Shown in pieces: positions 48,625 to 60,564 of a stretch of DNA of 64,000 nt. Source of the DNA: Amia ocellicauda. Taxonomy: Eukaryota > Chordata > Actinopteri > Amiiformes > Amiidae. A program made the position numbers and the translations under genes. The notes beneath the pieces were generated by a model, which saw nothing but the letters and a program-made list of their open reading frames with translations, had not been told where the DNA came from and made no database searches. Position 1 is the first letter of the stretch; each line of letters begins with the position of its first letter. The stretch is from NCBI RefSeq assembly GCF_036373705.1, contig NC_089855.1, forward strand, positions 34,713,219-34,777,218, in the 5' to 3' direction.

Positions 48625-49226
48625 GTCTTACAGTCTTTCATGTTTTCATGTATTCATACCAAAGAAAGTGAATTATTTTTTTTCACAGCACTGTATTGCA
48701 GTCTGATACAGTCCTTTCTTTTCCCTCTTTTCTAACACTTTTAAATGTCTTACTGCTCCAACCAATGATCCTGTATGGCATAGTCTTCCCAAGGAAAGCA
48801 CACATATTCTTTCTTGGGAAAGATTTCTACCGCATCTCTTGCATCAATAATGGCTGCCATTATTGTAGTTGCAATTTCAAAATGCAGGTTATGTCTGGTT
48901 ATGTAAAGGGATGTAATGGTATGTCCCTTAGAACAGTTTGCAACTCAAGGTATGAAACTGTGTTGAAACTAGTTTGTGTATAGGCAGAACATGTCCAGTG
49001 GAAACAGGGCATAAGGCCCCAGTTGGTTAGTATTAGTAGTATTTTACTAGTATAGTTTTTATACCACAAACCAACCCACCATAAAACAAATTCTTTGACA
49101 CCAGAAAAGACCTTTATCGCATTGTCTGATTGATCCATATTACAGTGTGATTGTATGTGAGAAATTTACGCTTTTCACACTTTCGTATGAGTGTCTTTGA
49201 CTAGTCCACAAGATGTCTTCATGTAC

Positions 49227-49231
<5 letters not shown>

Positions 49232-49313
<82 letters not shown>
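49232..49313. repeat. (TA)n microsatellite
   Basis: About 41 uninterrupted units, the longest in the window. Confidence 0.97.
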
Positions 49314-49316
<3 letters not shown>

Positions 49317-49533
49317 CATGCTACAAAGTCAATCAGGACTGACCACCCATATATATTTTTTATTCAGATTTGCACTTATCTCAAAAATACCCATTGGATT
49401 GCCTGAATGCAAGTCAAGTACAATAATGTTTTTGAATATTAAAATGATCGATTCGTTTAATTACGCCAGCTTTTATCTCCAACTTTGATTAATGAAAGTT
49501 ATTAATTACATTTTATTCAAGAAACTACATTTG

Positions 49534-49537
<4 letters not shown>

Positions 49538-49574
<37 letters not shown>
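49538..49574. repeat. (TA)n microsatellite split by an insertion
   Basis: The run resumes at 49896-49904 on the other side of the 320-bp LTR-like block. Confidence 0.9.
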
Positions 49575-49575
<1 letters not shown>

Positions 49576-49578
<3 letters not shown>

Positions 49579-49895
49579 CACCATGCTGGGTGGCGTGGTG
49601 AGGATCTGCCCCGAATCGCCCTGTACCTCTCTGGACCCTGGGGGAGGGTACAGAACAGCTGACATGCTGTTCCCACGCAATCCGCTTCCTGTTGTTGGGA
49701 AGGCAGGAGGTGAGCCTAGGAGGAGGGTGTGTTGGAGTTCGAGCGAGCAAGAGGATCTTGTGTTTTGTTTGTTTTTTTGGATTGTGCACTGTACATAATA
49801 AATTAACACTTATTACCCCACATCCTCATCTAAGAGTTCCTTAAACCATGCCTCAGAGCTCTGGCAGTGCTGGACCTACCCCCCACAATGTCACA
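49576..49895 (+). mobile_element. Small LTR-like insertion in a (TA)n tract
   Basis: TGACACC at one edge and ATGTCACA at the other give TG...CA ends with an inverted TGACA/TGTCA. An AATAAA lies at 49799-49804, in the right place for an R-U5 boundary. GC content is far above the flanks. Because the target is a TA repeat, a target duplication cannot be told apart from the repeat itself. A SINE or other insert is also possible. Confidence 0.45.
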
Positions 49896-49904
49896 ATATA
49901 TATA

Positions 49905-51392
49905 TGCACATCAATATACAGAAACACATATGTAAGCTACTTAAAGTATAGCACAACATCATATAAAACTGATTAAAATATAAGTGAAGAGAGTATTAAT
50001 ATATGTACTTTTTCCAAATACAGGACAGTAAAATATATAAGAAACATTTCAATATGTACAGTATGCAGTACATTTTCCAAATTAGAATGTTAACAGTGTA
50101 GCCTTATGGTGATCCTTTTTCAAGAGTTTTTAATACATCCGGCTTCAACAATGGAAAGTCTGGGAACTTGTACCCTTTACTATAACATTTGAAATATTAT
50201 GAATATTTTTATTATTATTATAACCTGAGTGGCATTTTTACTGCTTTGTTCTGGTTTTGTGAAGGATCCTGCTGTTTCCCATCCAAAAGTCACTACAAAT
50301 AACAAGGCTGGGTAAAGGATTGTATATCAAATCCCATATCTTAACCTCCTGTTAATGTTTATTTTTTGTTGGCACTGGTTCTGTAAAATGACAAAAACAG
50401 TAATATAAGTGCCACATAAACTTTTTCAGGAATGCCCTACATGCTTCAGAGGTATGCAGTTTCTCCCAATAACCTCAGTATATTTTGTCAATTTGTAAAG
50501 TTAGACAAACCACTAAAACACTTTGGAGAACATTGTAATTGTATGATTTGATTCAGAACATTTCTATAGGAGATTGACGTATTTATTTTTCCCAGTGTGG
50601 TTAAAGTGCCCATCCCACTGTAAGTAACAAAAAAGTCTTGCACTTATTTACATTTGGAAATGAGAGAGGTTTTGGTAGTATCTAAGTGCTGGCACAATCA
50701 ATTAATAAGAAACAAAACAAAAGACATTGATCACATAGCTGGGTAAAAAAAAAGAGACAGCATGATAGCATCAAAAGTACTATTGTGACAAAGGTGAAAA
50801 GATGTGTCGAATGTGTTTATTGACCTCTTACACAGTACAAAAAAATCATATATATATATAGTTATTTCATACAATCATTTCAAGTCTTAGCACATGACAT
50901 TCCATGCCCTGCAAGCTAAAGTGCACTAACTCATCAGATCTGCTAGCTAAAAATATTAGTTCTATGAAAGAGAAATTATTAAAGTGAAATGAAAGTGAGT
51001 TGGTTTAGATACATTTGACAAACTCATTCATCAGCTTCCCTGCTCCAGATATATTGCTGCTGACTAACTGACTTCACGGCCAAACCTGCTAGATCTTCTA
51101 TCATTTATCCGAACTCGTTTGAATACCTTGAGTCCTTAGCCACGTACATAATTCACCCGTGAAAATATCTGTACTAAGAGCTGTTTAACCAGACATTGAG
51201 TGTACTGAAGCAGTTTCCATTCATGCCAGATCATTCTGTCAAATGGTAAAAGTGGAAAAGCCCTGAGGGTGTTTTGTCTCCACTGGCTGCTTTACATTTG
51301 TGTTATCTGTAAATTGGTTGTCTACTGTGGCTTTGTTGGAACTTCAATTATTACTGATTTATCTGTCGTAAGACACATACACAGCCTGACAA

Positions 51393-51461
<69 letters not shown>

Positions 51462-51930
51462 TTGGCAGGCTTTGCATGTTTTATATAAGCTATAAAATAA
51501 AAGACTTAGAGCCTAGGTCTAAACAATTGTGATAGGAATATGCAATACAGATTAGCTTCTGAGAAAGCCAGATTAGGCGCTTCACTTTGAAGTACAAAGC
51601 CAGAAACTTGCAATGTACTTCTTAACATTTTGGCAACAGAGGAAGAATCTGAATAAACCTCAAGCCTAATGCAATAAACATCAAAGCTGAAAAATAACAG
51701 ATAGGGTACAGTCATACTATAAAGTAAAGGTTAGGCTTTTCATCTATTTTCAATCCATGTTTTTTTTTGTTTTTTTGTTTTCTTGCATTTGTAAATTGAA
51801 TAAACAGTCAGAGATTTAAGACACCAAGTAAACGTCTGACTACTGCAGAAGACAAACTTCATGGCAGGCAAGCTTAGCAGGTGGAACCCATTTCTTCAGG
51901 ATCTGACAGCTCCCAAATAACTAAACAGCC
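49905..51930. other. Intergenic DNA upstream of gja8
   Basis: No gene and no recognised transposon. A (TA)n run is at 51394-51455. At 51058-51065 lies TGCTGACT, the left half of the Maf recognition element used by lens genes, about 1.4 kb upstream of the gja8 leader; this could be chance. Confidence 0.5.
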
Positions 51931-52024
51931 AGGTATACACATTCACAGGACCTCTAATGGCAGCATCCCATACAATAGTCAGGTATACACATTCATAGCA
52001 CCTCTAATGGCAGCATCCCATACA
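51931..52024 (+). repeat. 50-bp direct tandem duplication upstream of gja8
   Basis: Two copies of AGGTATACACATTCA(C/T)AG... with period 50; the second copy (51981-52024) is 44 bp long and differs at two positions. It lies about 0.5 kb upstream of the predicted splice donor of the gja8 leader exon. Confidence 0.9.
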
Positions 52025-52099
52025 TCCCCATTTGTTTGTTGAACCTATTGTTTTCTGCGTCACCAAACGTCGCCCACTGAATAAAGACCGTCTAGCTCT

Positions 52100-52494
52100 C
52101 AGCTTAAATATTGCAGCAAACTAAAAACTAACCATCAGACCCAATTCAGTCACATCTGCTCAGTCGTGCGACAAGGACGGGGCTTTAGGTGGGAAAGAGA
52201 GACAAAAAAGTTCACTTTCCTCCACAGGGTGCCAAGAGAGGGGACACAACTACACTGGAGCTTTTTCTGTGGCAAGTTGCCCATTTGATAGCACTAATCT
52301 AAACCACTGTTTCAGCTGGATACTTACTGGAGCTTCTGTTGATACCTTTTGGTGTTTTTTTTTTAGCTTTACTGTGATAGACAACTGCTGGAAATCGTTA
52401 CTGATGTGATCTTGCTCTGGTACTTTTTGCTTTAAAAGAGGTTTATTGAGAGAAAAAGTCAGCCAGAGGATTTGTGTTGTGGTTACAAATTGCT
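52100..52494 (+). promoter_or_regulatory. gja8: Probable gja8 promoter and 5' noncoding exon
   Basis: A strong splice donor, GTAAGT, begins at 52495 and pairs with the acceptor at 52724-52725 just before the coding exon. A noncoding first exon ending at 52494 is therefore likely, as in most connexin genes. Two TATA-like words precede it: TTAAATA near 52104 and TTTAAAAG near 52431. The transcription start is not fixed by sequence alone. A TGCTCAGTC at 52157-52165 weakly resembles a Maf element. Confidence 0.5.
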
Positions 52495-52725
52495 GTAAGT
52501 AGTTTGAAACAACAGCACATTCATTTAAAAAACAAACCAGATTTGTGGAGTCGGACTTGAAAAGTCGAAGAGTCGCGATTGCTATTTATTGATAGGAATT
52601 GTTTTGCAATTGCAAAAAAGCCACCAAACAAAGAAACAAACCAAAAATGCCACTGTTAAAGGAAATTTTCATTTCTTGAACTTATTTTTGATACCTTTCT
52701 TTCTTTTTCCCTTTTCCCCCCACAG
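52495..52725 (+). other. gja8: Short intron in the gja8 5' UTR
   Basis: It starts GTAAGT and ends in a long pyrimidine tract with TTTTCCCCCCCACAG at 52711-52725. The length of 231 bp is short for a connexin leader intron. Coding sequence starts 15 bases downstream. Confidence 0.65.
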
Positions 52726-52740
52726 TACTGAACTTCGACA

Positions 52741-53865
52741 ATGGGTGACTGGAGCTTCTTGGGAAACATTTTAGAAGAAGTAAATGAACATTCCACTGTC
52801 ATAGGACGGGTATGGCTGACGGTGCTTTTCATTTTTAGGATTTTAATCCTTGGCACGGCTGCCGAATTTGTCTGGGGAGATGAACAGTCGGATTTTGTTT
52901 GCAACACCCAGCAGCCAGGTTGCGAGAACGTCTGCTATGACGAGGCTTTCCCCCTTTCCCACATCAGACTCTGGGTCCTCCAAATTATATTTGTCTCCAC
53001 ACCCTCACTGGTGTATGTAGGCCACGCCGTGCACCATGTCCGAATGGAAGAGAAGCGCAAAGAGAGGGAGGAAGCTGAGATGAGCAGACAGCAGGAGATG
53101 AATGAGGAGAGGCTGCCACTGGCTCCTGACCAGGGCAGCGTGAGAACCACCAAAGAAACCAGCACCAAAGGGAGCAAGAAATTCCGCTTAGAGGGCACAC
53201 TGCTGAGGACCTACATCTGCCACATCATCTTCAAAACCATCTTTGAGGTGGGCTTCGTGGTTGGCCAGTACTTCCTCTACGGCTTCCGCATCCTCCCCCT
53301 GTACCGATGCAGCCGGTGGCCCTGTCCCAATACTGTCGACTGCTTCATCTCCAGGCCCACGGAAAAGACCGTCTTCGTCATCTTCATGCTGGCGGTGGCA
53401 TGCGTCTCGCTATTCCTCAACTTTGTGGAGATCAGCCATTTGGGCTTGAAGAAGATCCGGCTGGTATTCAGAAAGCAACCGCAGCAGCAGGGGGAGCTGG
53501 TATCAGAGAAAACCTTGCACTCCATTGCAGTGTCCTCTATCCAGAAAGCCAAGGGCTACAAGCTGCTGGAGGAAGACAAGCCAGTGTCTCATTTCTACCC
53601 TCTCACAGAGGTCGGGGTGGAAGCTGGAGGCCTTCCTGCAGCTTTTGAAACTATCGAAGAGAAGGTCAATGACGTGGGTCCATTGGAAGACCTATCAAAA
53701 GTTTATGATGAGACTCTACCATCGTACGGCCAAACTACAGAACCAGAAGGAGAAATACTAGAAGAACCACCTGCAGAAGCCACCGAGACAATAGAAGACA
53801 CAAGACCTCTAAGCAGATTGAGCAAAGCAAGCAGCAGGGCAAGGTCAGATGATATAACAGTATGA
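52741..53865 (+). CDS. gja8: Gap junction alpha-8 protein (connexin 50-type, lens)
   Basis: A 374-residue connexin in a single coding exon, as is usual for connexins. Six connexins form a hemichannel; this type couples lens fibre cells for ion and metabolite flow. The N-terminus [20 protein letters not shown] is the alpha-connexin signature. Four membrane segments fall at about residues 23-44, 76-97, 160-182 and 209-231. The first extracellular loop has Cys54, Cys61 and Cys65 (C-x6-C-x3-C) and the second Cys190, Cys195 and Cys201 (C-x4-C-x5-C), the docking-loop set. Residues [20 protein letters not shown], the block [18 protein letters not shown] and the end [20 protein letters not shown] match GJA8 and not GJA3 or GJA5. 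It is shorter than the roughly 430-residue mammalian protein because the acidic part of the cytoplasmic tail is reduced. The ...DITV terminus could bind PDZ domains such as ZO-1. Whether it is gja8a or gja8b is undecided. Confidence 0.97.
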   Translation: MGDWSFLGNILEEVNEHSTVIGRVWLTVLFIFRILILGTAAEFVWGDEQSDFVCNTQQPGCENVCYDEAFPLSHIRLWVLQIIFVSTPSLVYVGHAVHHVRMEEKRKEREEAEMSRQQEMNEERLPLAPDQGSVRTTKETSTKGSKKFRLEGTLLRTYICHIIFKTIFEVGFVVGQYFLYGFRILPLYRCSRWPCPNTVDCFISRPTEKTVFVIFMLAVACVSLFLNFVEISHLGLKKIRLVFRKQPQQQGELVSEKTLHSIAVSSIQKAKGYKLLEEDKPVSHFYPLTEVGVEAGGLPAAFETIEEKVNDVGPLEDLSKVYDETLPSYGQTTEPEGEILEEPPAEATETIEDTRPLSRLSKASSRARSDDITV

Positions 53866-56800
53866 GCTCAAGAGCGCAGGAAAACAAATAGTACTTTTAT
53901 TGAGCTCAATTTAATTAAATGAATTCAGGCACCAGCTAGGTATTTTGGCATAATAAGCAATATGTAAAATGAATTAAGGAAAAAAGTTTGACAGAAAATG
54001 TATACTTTTAAATTAAGATACATTTTTATTCAGCACCATTTTTTGGATAATGTTCTTATCGAAAGGTTAAACACAAAACAAGGTTGGTGAAAATGTCAGT
54101 ATAGGCGAAGAGAATTAGATGAAGAGTTTTTTTATTTATTAAAAACTAATGTGCTGTTTTTTTAATTAAATATTTTCTATCAGAGGAGTTTTAAAAAAAA
54201 TCTATCAGAGATGTCTGATGTTTACATTTTGGATTAATCGTTAGTAAAATGTTGTGTTTGCAAAGCACTGATGTTTTAAAAGCAGGGGACTATTATTTCA
54301 CAGTCAGGGTTATAGTAATACGCTTTTATATGTTACATGTTTCTCACTTCACCTCATTTAACAGATTGGTTTCAAGATAATTAAATCAAACTGACTGCAC
54401 CCCCAAATTAAAGAATGAAAGAAAAGGCTTTTTGTTGTATTGAGGAAACAACAGAAATTTGAATAATATTCATGAATATTCATATATATATATATAAAAA
54501 CAGAGAAATTCAAATGTTTTGCCATTATTTTCCTTTATGAATCTGTATTTATATGTATAAATATATTGCATACATATACTTATATACACACACATATATA
54601 TATATGTGTGCGTCTATGATTGTGTGCATGTATAACCAGAAAAAAATACAGAAAATATGCAGTCTCAATATTTCATTGATAACCATTTGAACTGTGGAAA
54701 TAACTGTTGTCCAAATCCTTTCTTTTATCCCTATACAAACAGCCTGTCATGTTGACAAAGGCCATGCCTAATCAGCACAAAGTATTGTTAAACTAGAGAC
54801 AATAATACACACACACACACACACACACCCACACACACACACACACACAAACACACTCATTACAGAAAACAGACAACCTTGACTTCTTTGTAAAATATAA
54901 TCTAGAGAAAATCCTATTCACCTTTGCATTTATATTGCAGTTTATCCTATTATATTAATCTTCCTTATAGCCTCATGTGGTTTGCTACTTTTATAAAAAA
55001 ATATAAACACTACAATGTAAATGGCACAGTTAAAATCTCACAATACATCCAGTAGAACATTCCCCCCAACCCCGCCTGTCCTGCAGAAGTCTTTTGCTGC
55101 ATGTAACACTTGCATCTCATTCTAGGGAGATTTATTTAAAATGTACAGTGAAGGAGAACACATGGTCACAAGCCATGTTTAAAGCTTATTTTAATAAAAG
55201 GCTTATTTGTCCCAATCAAAGGAAATATAATTGTGTCACACAGCTCATAAATCATAGCTATGCAAGGGTGAATTAGAAGCATGAAAATCGGACACAAATG
55301 GATTACTGTTTAATTTATTTTTCTAAAGTGTTATCCATTGATCAGCCTGAAGTCCTTTTACAACATGTTTGAAAACAAGGCAAGCTACCCCCTTAGTGTG
55401 TGTATTTGTTAGTGTTTCTTTTCTAAGCTCATGTTAAAATTAAGAAAATGACTGGGTGTTATGAATGCTCGTGTGTCTGAAAATATAAGAAGCATTGTAA
55501 AAATGGAGGGATGAAAGAGTTACTTAATTGCAGCACTAATTTAACCACTTCAGATATGGCCATTTACAATAGAATTACTATGATCACTGGCCATCAAATA
55601 TCAAGCTTATGCAAACAGACTTAATTTATAATGATTTGTTTAAAGAAAAAAGAAAATTCAAAATTTTAATATTTGAAGTGCCTTTTTTTCTATCCTTTTT
55701 TATGTTTCAAACATCAATCAAAATATAAGTGACTTATTTTGAATATCACGGAGCATACACTCACAGGGAAATAACTGTTTCAGCTTTGTGTACTAGATTT
55801 ATTTTTCTTTTGTCAGTGTTTATTAACACTTTAAAGTGCTTTGCTATTCATTTCCTAGTATGTTTTGCCAAGCAGTTTATTGACATAAACAAAAATGTCT
55901 CTCTGGGAATCATGTAAGTAAATTAGTTTTATTGTGTTTTTTTTTCTTTTTTGTTGTTGAAAAACCCATTGAAAAAATGTAGTTGATGTGTTTATATGTG
56001 CTTACTATATGTATCTTTTGTTATGTAAAAAAATGTGACTGATCTGTGTCAATCAGACGAGATATGCCCTTGAAAAACAATCTTAGAAATTTAAAGTAAT
56101 TAAGAAACAAACACCACATTTTAAGAAATGTTGTTATTTGTGGATTGTCCTTCTACAAATGACATATGAGCCATAACTAAGCAACACCAATAGGGCTAGT
56201 TTTAGTGTCAAACCAACCACTAAATGTTTAAAAGCAAAACTGTATGTGTTTGTGTGAATGGATGTTTTTTGCTTTAGAGTCTGTGAAATTAAACACTAAA
56301 ATGTGATTGGCAAATAAATCTAATATTTGCTTGTCAGCGCAAGGTAATATTAAGCACCTATTCAAGTAGGAATTCATAATAACTCATGGATATAATTCTG
56401 TAAAAAACAAACAGCATTTCAAACGAGGGGGAAAAGGAAATATTTCTTACATGCAGTGTTGATTCAGCTATGCATTGATTTCCATGTTTATTTATTATTA
56501 TTTATTTGATAATATTGATGTGATCTACAGTAAAATCCTTGTATCGCCTACAATAACAACTGAGTAGAGTACAGAGCTTAATTACTTACAAAGAAAGTAT
56601 CTGATGTATTTATTACAGGTCATTCAAAGGGAGAATAAGAGCATGTCTTAAGTTTTGAACTCTACTGAGTTTGCAATTGATAAATAAATAAATAAGATTA
56701 AAAGGAAACAATGCCAGAAGTTTACTGCTAAAACCTTGGTATGCACATAATTACAAAATGATTTGTAACAACTCTTCTCAGGTTATATAGATCCAGTAAC

Positions 56801-57841
56801 ATAAGGGTAGCCTACAGAATGGGGGGTAGAGGGGGAAGCAGTTAAACCCCCAATAACTCACAATAGCCAGGTCTAGCCCCTTAAGAAATTGATTAAGTAT
56901 TAAGCAGTTGTGCATGTGATGAATGGATGTATGAATGAGAGGTTACACTGGGTTAATGCTGGGTTGATTTAAATATGTAAACAATTATTATGATCAATAT
57001 CTCAGTATAATTTTGAAGTTATCACTTATTAGCTAATAAGCAATGGCATTTTGATATCAAGCCTCATGAAACCTTATTAAATGTTGATAAATTCCCTAGT
57101 ATTTTTTTTTAACAGAGCAATTTCTTAATATTAGCCCTTTTTTTTTTTTTTTTACTAACCTGTAGTCCTCTTTGATCATAGTTGTGTGCAAGTATCTTTT
57201 TTTGAATAACTGTGAACACAGCCAATAAAGGTTCAGTGTGGTCAAGGACAGGTGCTTCCTTGTCTTGATTTTGCATATCCCAAAACAAGCCATTCAGAAG
57301 AAAAACCCAAAAGCTAATTTCCACAACAGCAGATATATTATCTAGGTGCAGACTGCAACAGTTATCCAGCCATGACACCTATACTCTATAATAGCTCCAG
57401 TAACATGAGTACTCCAGTTTAGTGTGTCTGCCGTATGGTCTTTGAAAGCTGTAGTCGAGCTTGTTTCTTTTTGGTATTTTAAAATCACTTTTAGTGCTAA
57501 ATTCATTAATTTAAGAAAGTGTTCGGCTCAATGAATTCAGAGCACAGGTGGGATGGAAAAACAGAAGACTCCCGCACTTCAGAACTAAACTCCAGCACCA
57601 CTCTCAAAGTGGCCAAAAGTGAAGCATTATGGGGGATATGCAGAAGCACTCCACAAGCCTAAGTTAGACTAGGACTGTACAATGCCAGAACTGCATGGCC
57701 ACAGTCCATCAGGTTTCTCTAAAGCAGTCTTTCTGAAGTATCTTAAGAACTGGGAAATGTTGTTGTTATATAAATCCAATTGAGTCAATAATGAATTGTG
57801 TTGTGTACAGAATTGAAAGGACTTTTAATATAAATAGGAGA
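53866..57841. other. gja8 3' UTR and downstream intergenic DNA
   Basis: Candidate polyadenylation signals are ATTAAA near 53912 and 54161 and AATAAA at 55193-55198; the true end of the transcript is not clear. An (AC)n run lies at 54807-54851, and a short (TA)n with mixed CA/TG repeats near 54484-54612. No transposon of a recognised family occurs until 57842. Confidence 0.55.
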
Positions 57842-58498
57842 TACAGTTAGGTCCATACATAATTGGACAGTGACACAATTGTCATCGTTTTGGCTCTGTA
57901 TGCCACCACAAAGGATTTGAAATGAAACAATTATGTGATTTAAGTGTAGACTTTCATCTTTAATTTGAGAGTAGTTACATCTAAATTGGGTGAACGGTGT
58001 AGGAATTACAAACATTTTTATATGTGGTCCCCCCAATTTTAGGGGCTCAAAAGTATTTGGATAAACTAACATAATCAAGTTTCAATACTTGGTTGCAAAT
58101 CCTCTGGAGTCTATGACTGCCTGACGTCTGGAACCCATAGACATCACCAGATCCTGGGTTTCTCACCTGGTTATGCTCTGCTAGGACTGTACTGCAGCTG
58201 TCTTTAGTTCCTGCTTGTTCTTGGAGCATATTGCCTTCAGTTTTGCCTAATTTAATTCATGCTTATGTTAGTTTGTCCAAATACTTTTGAGACCCTAAAA
58301 CTGGGGGGACCACATATAAAAATGTCTGTAATTCCTACACCGTTCACACAATTTGGATGTAACTACCCTCAAATTAAAGATGAAAGTCTACACTTAAAAC
58401 ACATATTGATTGTTTCCTTTCAAATCCATTGTGGTGGTGTACAGAGCCAAAAAAATGACAATTGTGTCTATGTCCAAATATATATGGACCTAACTGTA
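57842..58498. mobile_element. Tc1-type MITE with ~240-bp inverted repeats
   Basis: It runs from TACAGTTAGGTCCATA to TATGGACCTAACTGTA between TA dinucleotides. The two arms (about 57842-58085 and 58251-58498) are inverted copies and include the shared GTGTAGGAATTAC and AAAGTATTTGGA-type motifs. The ~165-bp middle has no transposase frame. It was presumably mobilised in trans by a related Tc1 element. Confidence 0.88.
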
Positions 58499-59400
58499 TA
58501 TATTACACTCCAAGTTCAGAAACCAATGTTAAGTGGTCTCGTAATTTTTTATTTTATATATATATAATTTCACAGGCTTGACAGAAATAAATTATCCCAA
58601 TTTAGGAGGCCTGCTTATGTGATATATATGTCGCATTGAGTTCCTAGGGGTTAAGAAATGTTGACATGGGATTTATCCTTCAGCTGTTTCTTTTCTAATT
58701 CCTCTGTGCTTCCTCTGTGTCACAGGGCACATTTTTATTTTAACTTGTGAACAACTCTTAAAATTGGGGCTAAAATATTTCTCACCAGTACATATCTCAA
58801 ACTGATGAATTATCTACCTCAGAGTTTTCTAAATTGTACACCTTCTCTTCTGGTCACTTGGCTGATAAAGTACTATCCAGCATGGTACTGTACTGCCCTC
58901 TGGTGGATACATTTTGATAGAGCGTTTGAATACCACTGAATTTCTTTCTTGAAACACTGGGGCGGGACATGTATTTAATTATTTATGACCTAGGTGGGGC
59001 TGTAAGGGCGTTCTACAAAGCCTGTTAACCTCTGGCAAACCCTCAGTTACATTTACATGTCAGAGATTAAAACTCTAAGAGATTCCACTATTTGAGTGCC
59101 CACAAAAGAACAAATACAACACAAATATGCTTAATGATAACTCAATTGTTCATAGTTTGGAATATTACAGTATATTTTTCCTGTGTATTAAAGCAAAATA
59201 ATAACAACAATAAATATAATTATAATAATACGCATAGGCTGGTCCACTGGTACTTTCTGTCTTACAAACGTACTGTTGCAATTGAAAAAAACAGTGGATA
59301 GCAAATGAGAAAAAATACAGACCAGTACAGTCACAAATAGAAAATAGTGTCAAACAGGTTCGTATTCTCATGAAAGCTACTTGTATGGATTTGACACCAC
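58499..59400. other. Intergenic DNA, nothing recognised
   Basis: No gene or named repeat. A CTGCCCTCTGGTGG word near 58894 resembles a CTCF core site, which would need binding data to mean anything. Confidence 0.4.
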
Positions 59401-59760
59401 CAATTTGAAAGACGTCTACTCTCTTTCGCTGTGTTGCCTAACCTTCTCTTCTCTTCGTGCGATGCCCCTGTGGCACAGACTTGCCTGCTAAACAGAGCAA
59501 GAACGAGACAAATAAGGAAAAAGGGAAATACCTAGAAATCCAGACCCGTGGGAGAGGACTGGCGGTAAGAAGCGTATTAACTACAGATCCAGTGCAGTGT
59601 GTGGCTGACAGACGACTCTCCCCATCGACACCTGGAGAGAAGTGTGCGAGAACATCGTCGCCTCAGATGCAGCAGATAAGGTTACCTCAGTGCGTGGGTT
59701 TAAACGGTAAAAGTAGAGGTAGTGTTATCGTTGGCTACCGGTAACTTCATTGCAAAGCCA
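59401..59760 (+). promoter_or_regulatory. Possible promoter / first exon of a downstream gene
   Basis: This 360-bp block is clearly richer in GC and CpG than the flanks and has a non-repetitive texture. A possible donor (ACG|GTAAAA) lies at about 59706, and the next good acceptor is at 60564, right before a signal-peptide exon. I infer a 5' leader exon, but no TATA box or firm start was seen. Confidence 0.35.
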
Positions 59761-60295
59761 TAGTCACGTGAGATAGAGAAAGCGCGCTACACATAACGTG
59801 TTTAATGTGCTGAATACCATTTAGCTGGCTAATGTGTCATCCTTCATATGTATTTCTTAAGTGGAAAAATATGAATTCCTCCTGAAGCAGTTTTTAGTTG
59901 TTTTTTTTTAGGTTGATTCATTGCATCCCAGGATACACCTGTGACTGACAGGATATGACTAGCTTTCAATTCTTTTATTTTTCTTGGATACATTTCCAGT
60001 GAATTCCACCAATGCTGACATGTACAGTGGTTCCAAAATATCACTATTTACTTCAAAACACTACCAGCAAGAGAAGCCATGTTATTTATATGTCATAACA
60101 CAATTTTTATCACAATGGTCTCTGAAATGCAAATAGTATCCTACAAATAGTATGGTTAGGGAATTGCCTTGCCTAGATTTCCTGTTTTGAGTGTTTCTTT
60201 GGGTTAAATTTAGAATATGCAGTTTTTTTTCCCCTTATACATTGGAATACGTAATGGTTAATCAGTCTTGCTCACTGATATCAAATTCATTAGCA

Positions 60296-60339
<44 letters not shown>

Positions 60340-60564
60340 ATCAAGGCTCCGCAGTATACACTTGCCAATCTAAATGAATCTACACATGATGGCTATTAAA
60401 AATACATGTACTTGCAACTGAGTTTGACAATTCTATACATGATATTTAAAGTACATAATGAAAGACGTATTTACAGTGCAATAGTCTATGCAGACTTCAA
60501 TACGTCGTAATCTGTGCCAAAATGTGTTCTTTAATTTAACCACTTCCTTATGTTGTTTTCACAG
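59761..60564 (+). other. Putative first intron, with (TA)n
   Basis: No coding sequence. A (TA)n run is at 60299-60333. It ends with the acceptor TTATGTTGTTTTCACAG at 60548-60564. Confidence 0.35.

Larger units (their letters stand above)
47468..49012. mobile_element. Outer element of a nest, 'CCCTGTTTCCACTG' ends
   Basis: ACCCTGTTTCCACTGTCCAT near 47467 matches, reversed, GCCCTGTTTCCACTGGACAT at 48985-49010. The left end continues with CCTCGGCATGG-type sequence found in a common fish MITE group. The span is about 1.55 kb, of which 0.94 kb is the hAT insertion described next. The element type is not proven and the target duplication is not clear. Confidence 0.5.

Noticed and set aside
53307..53648. 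113-codon frame overlapping gja8 in another phase
   Set aside because: Out-of-frame shadow of the connexin coding sequence, with no independent features.
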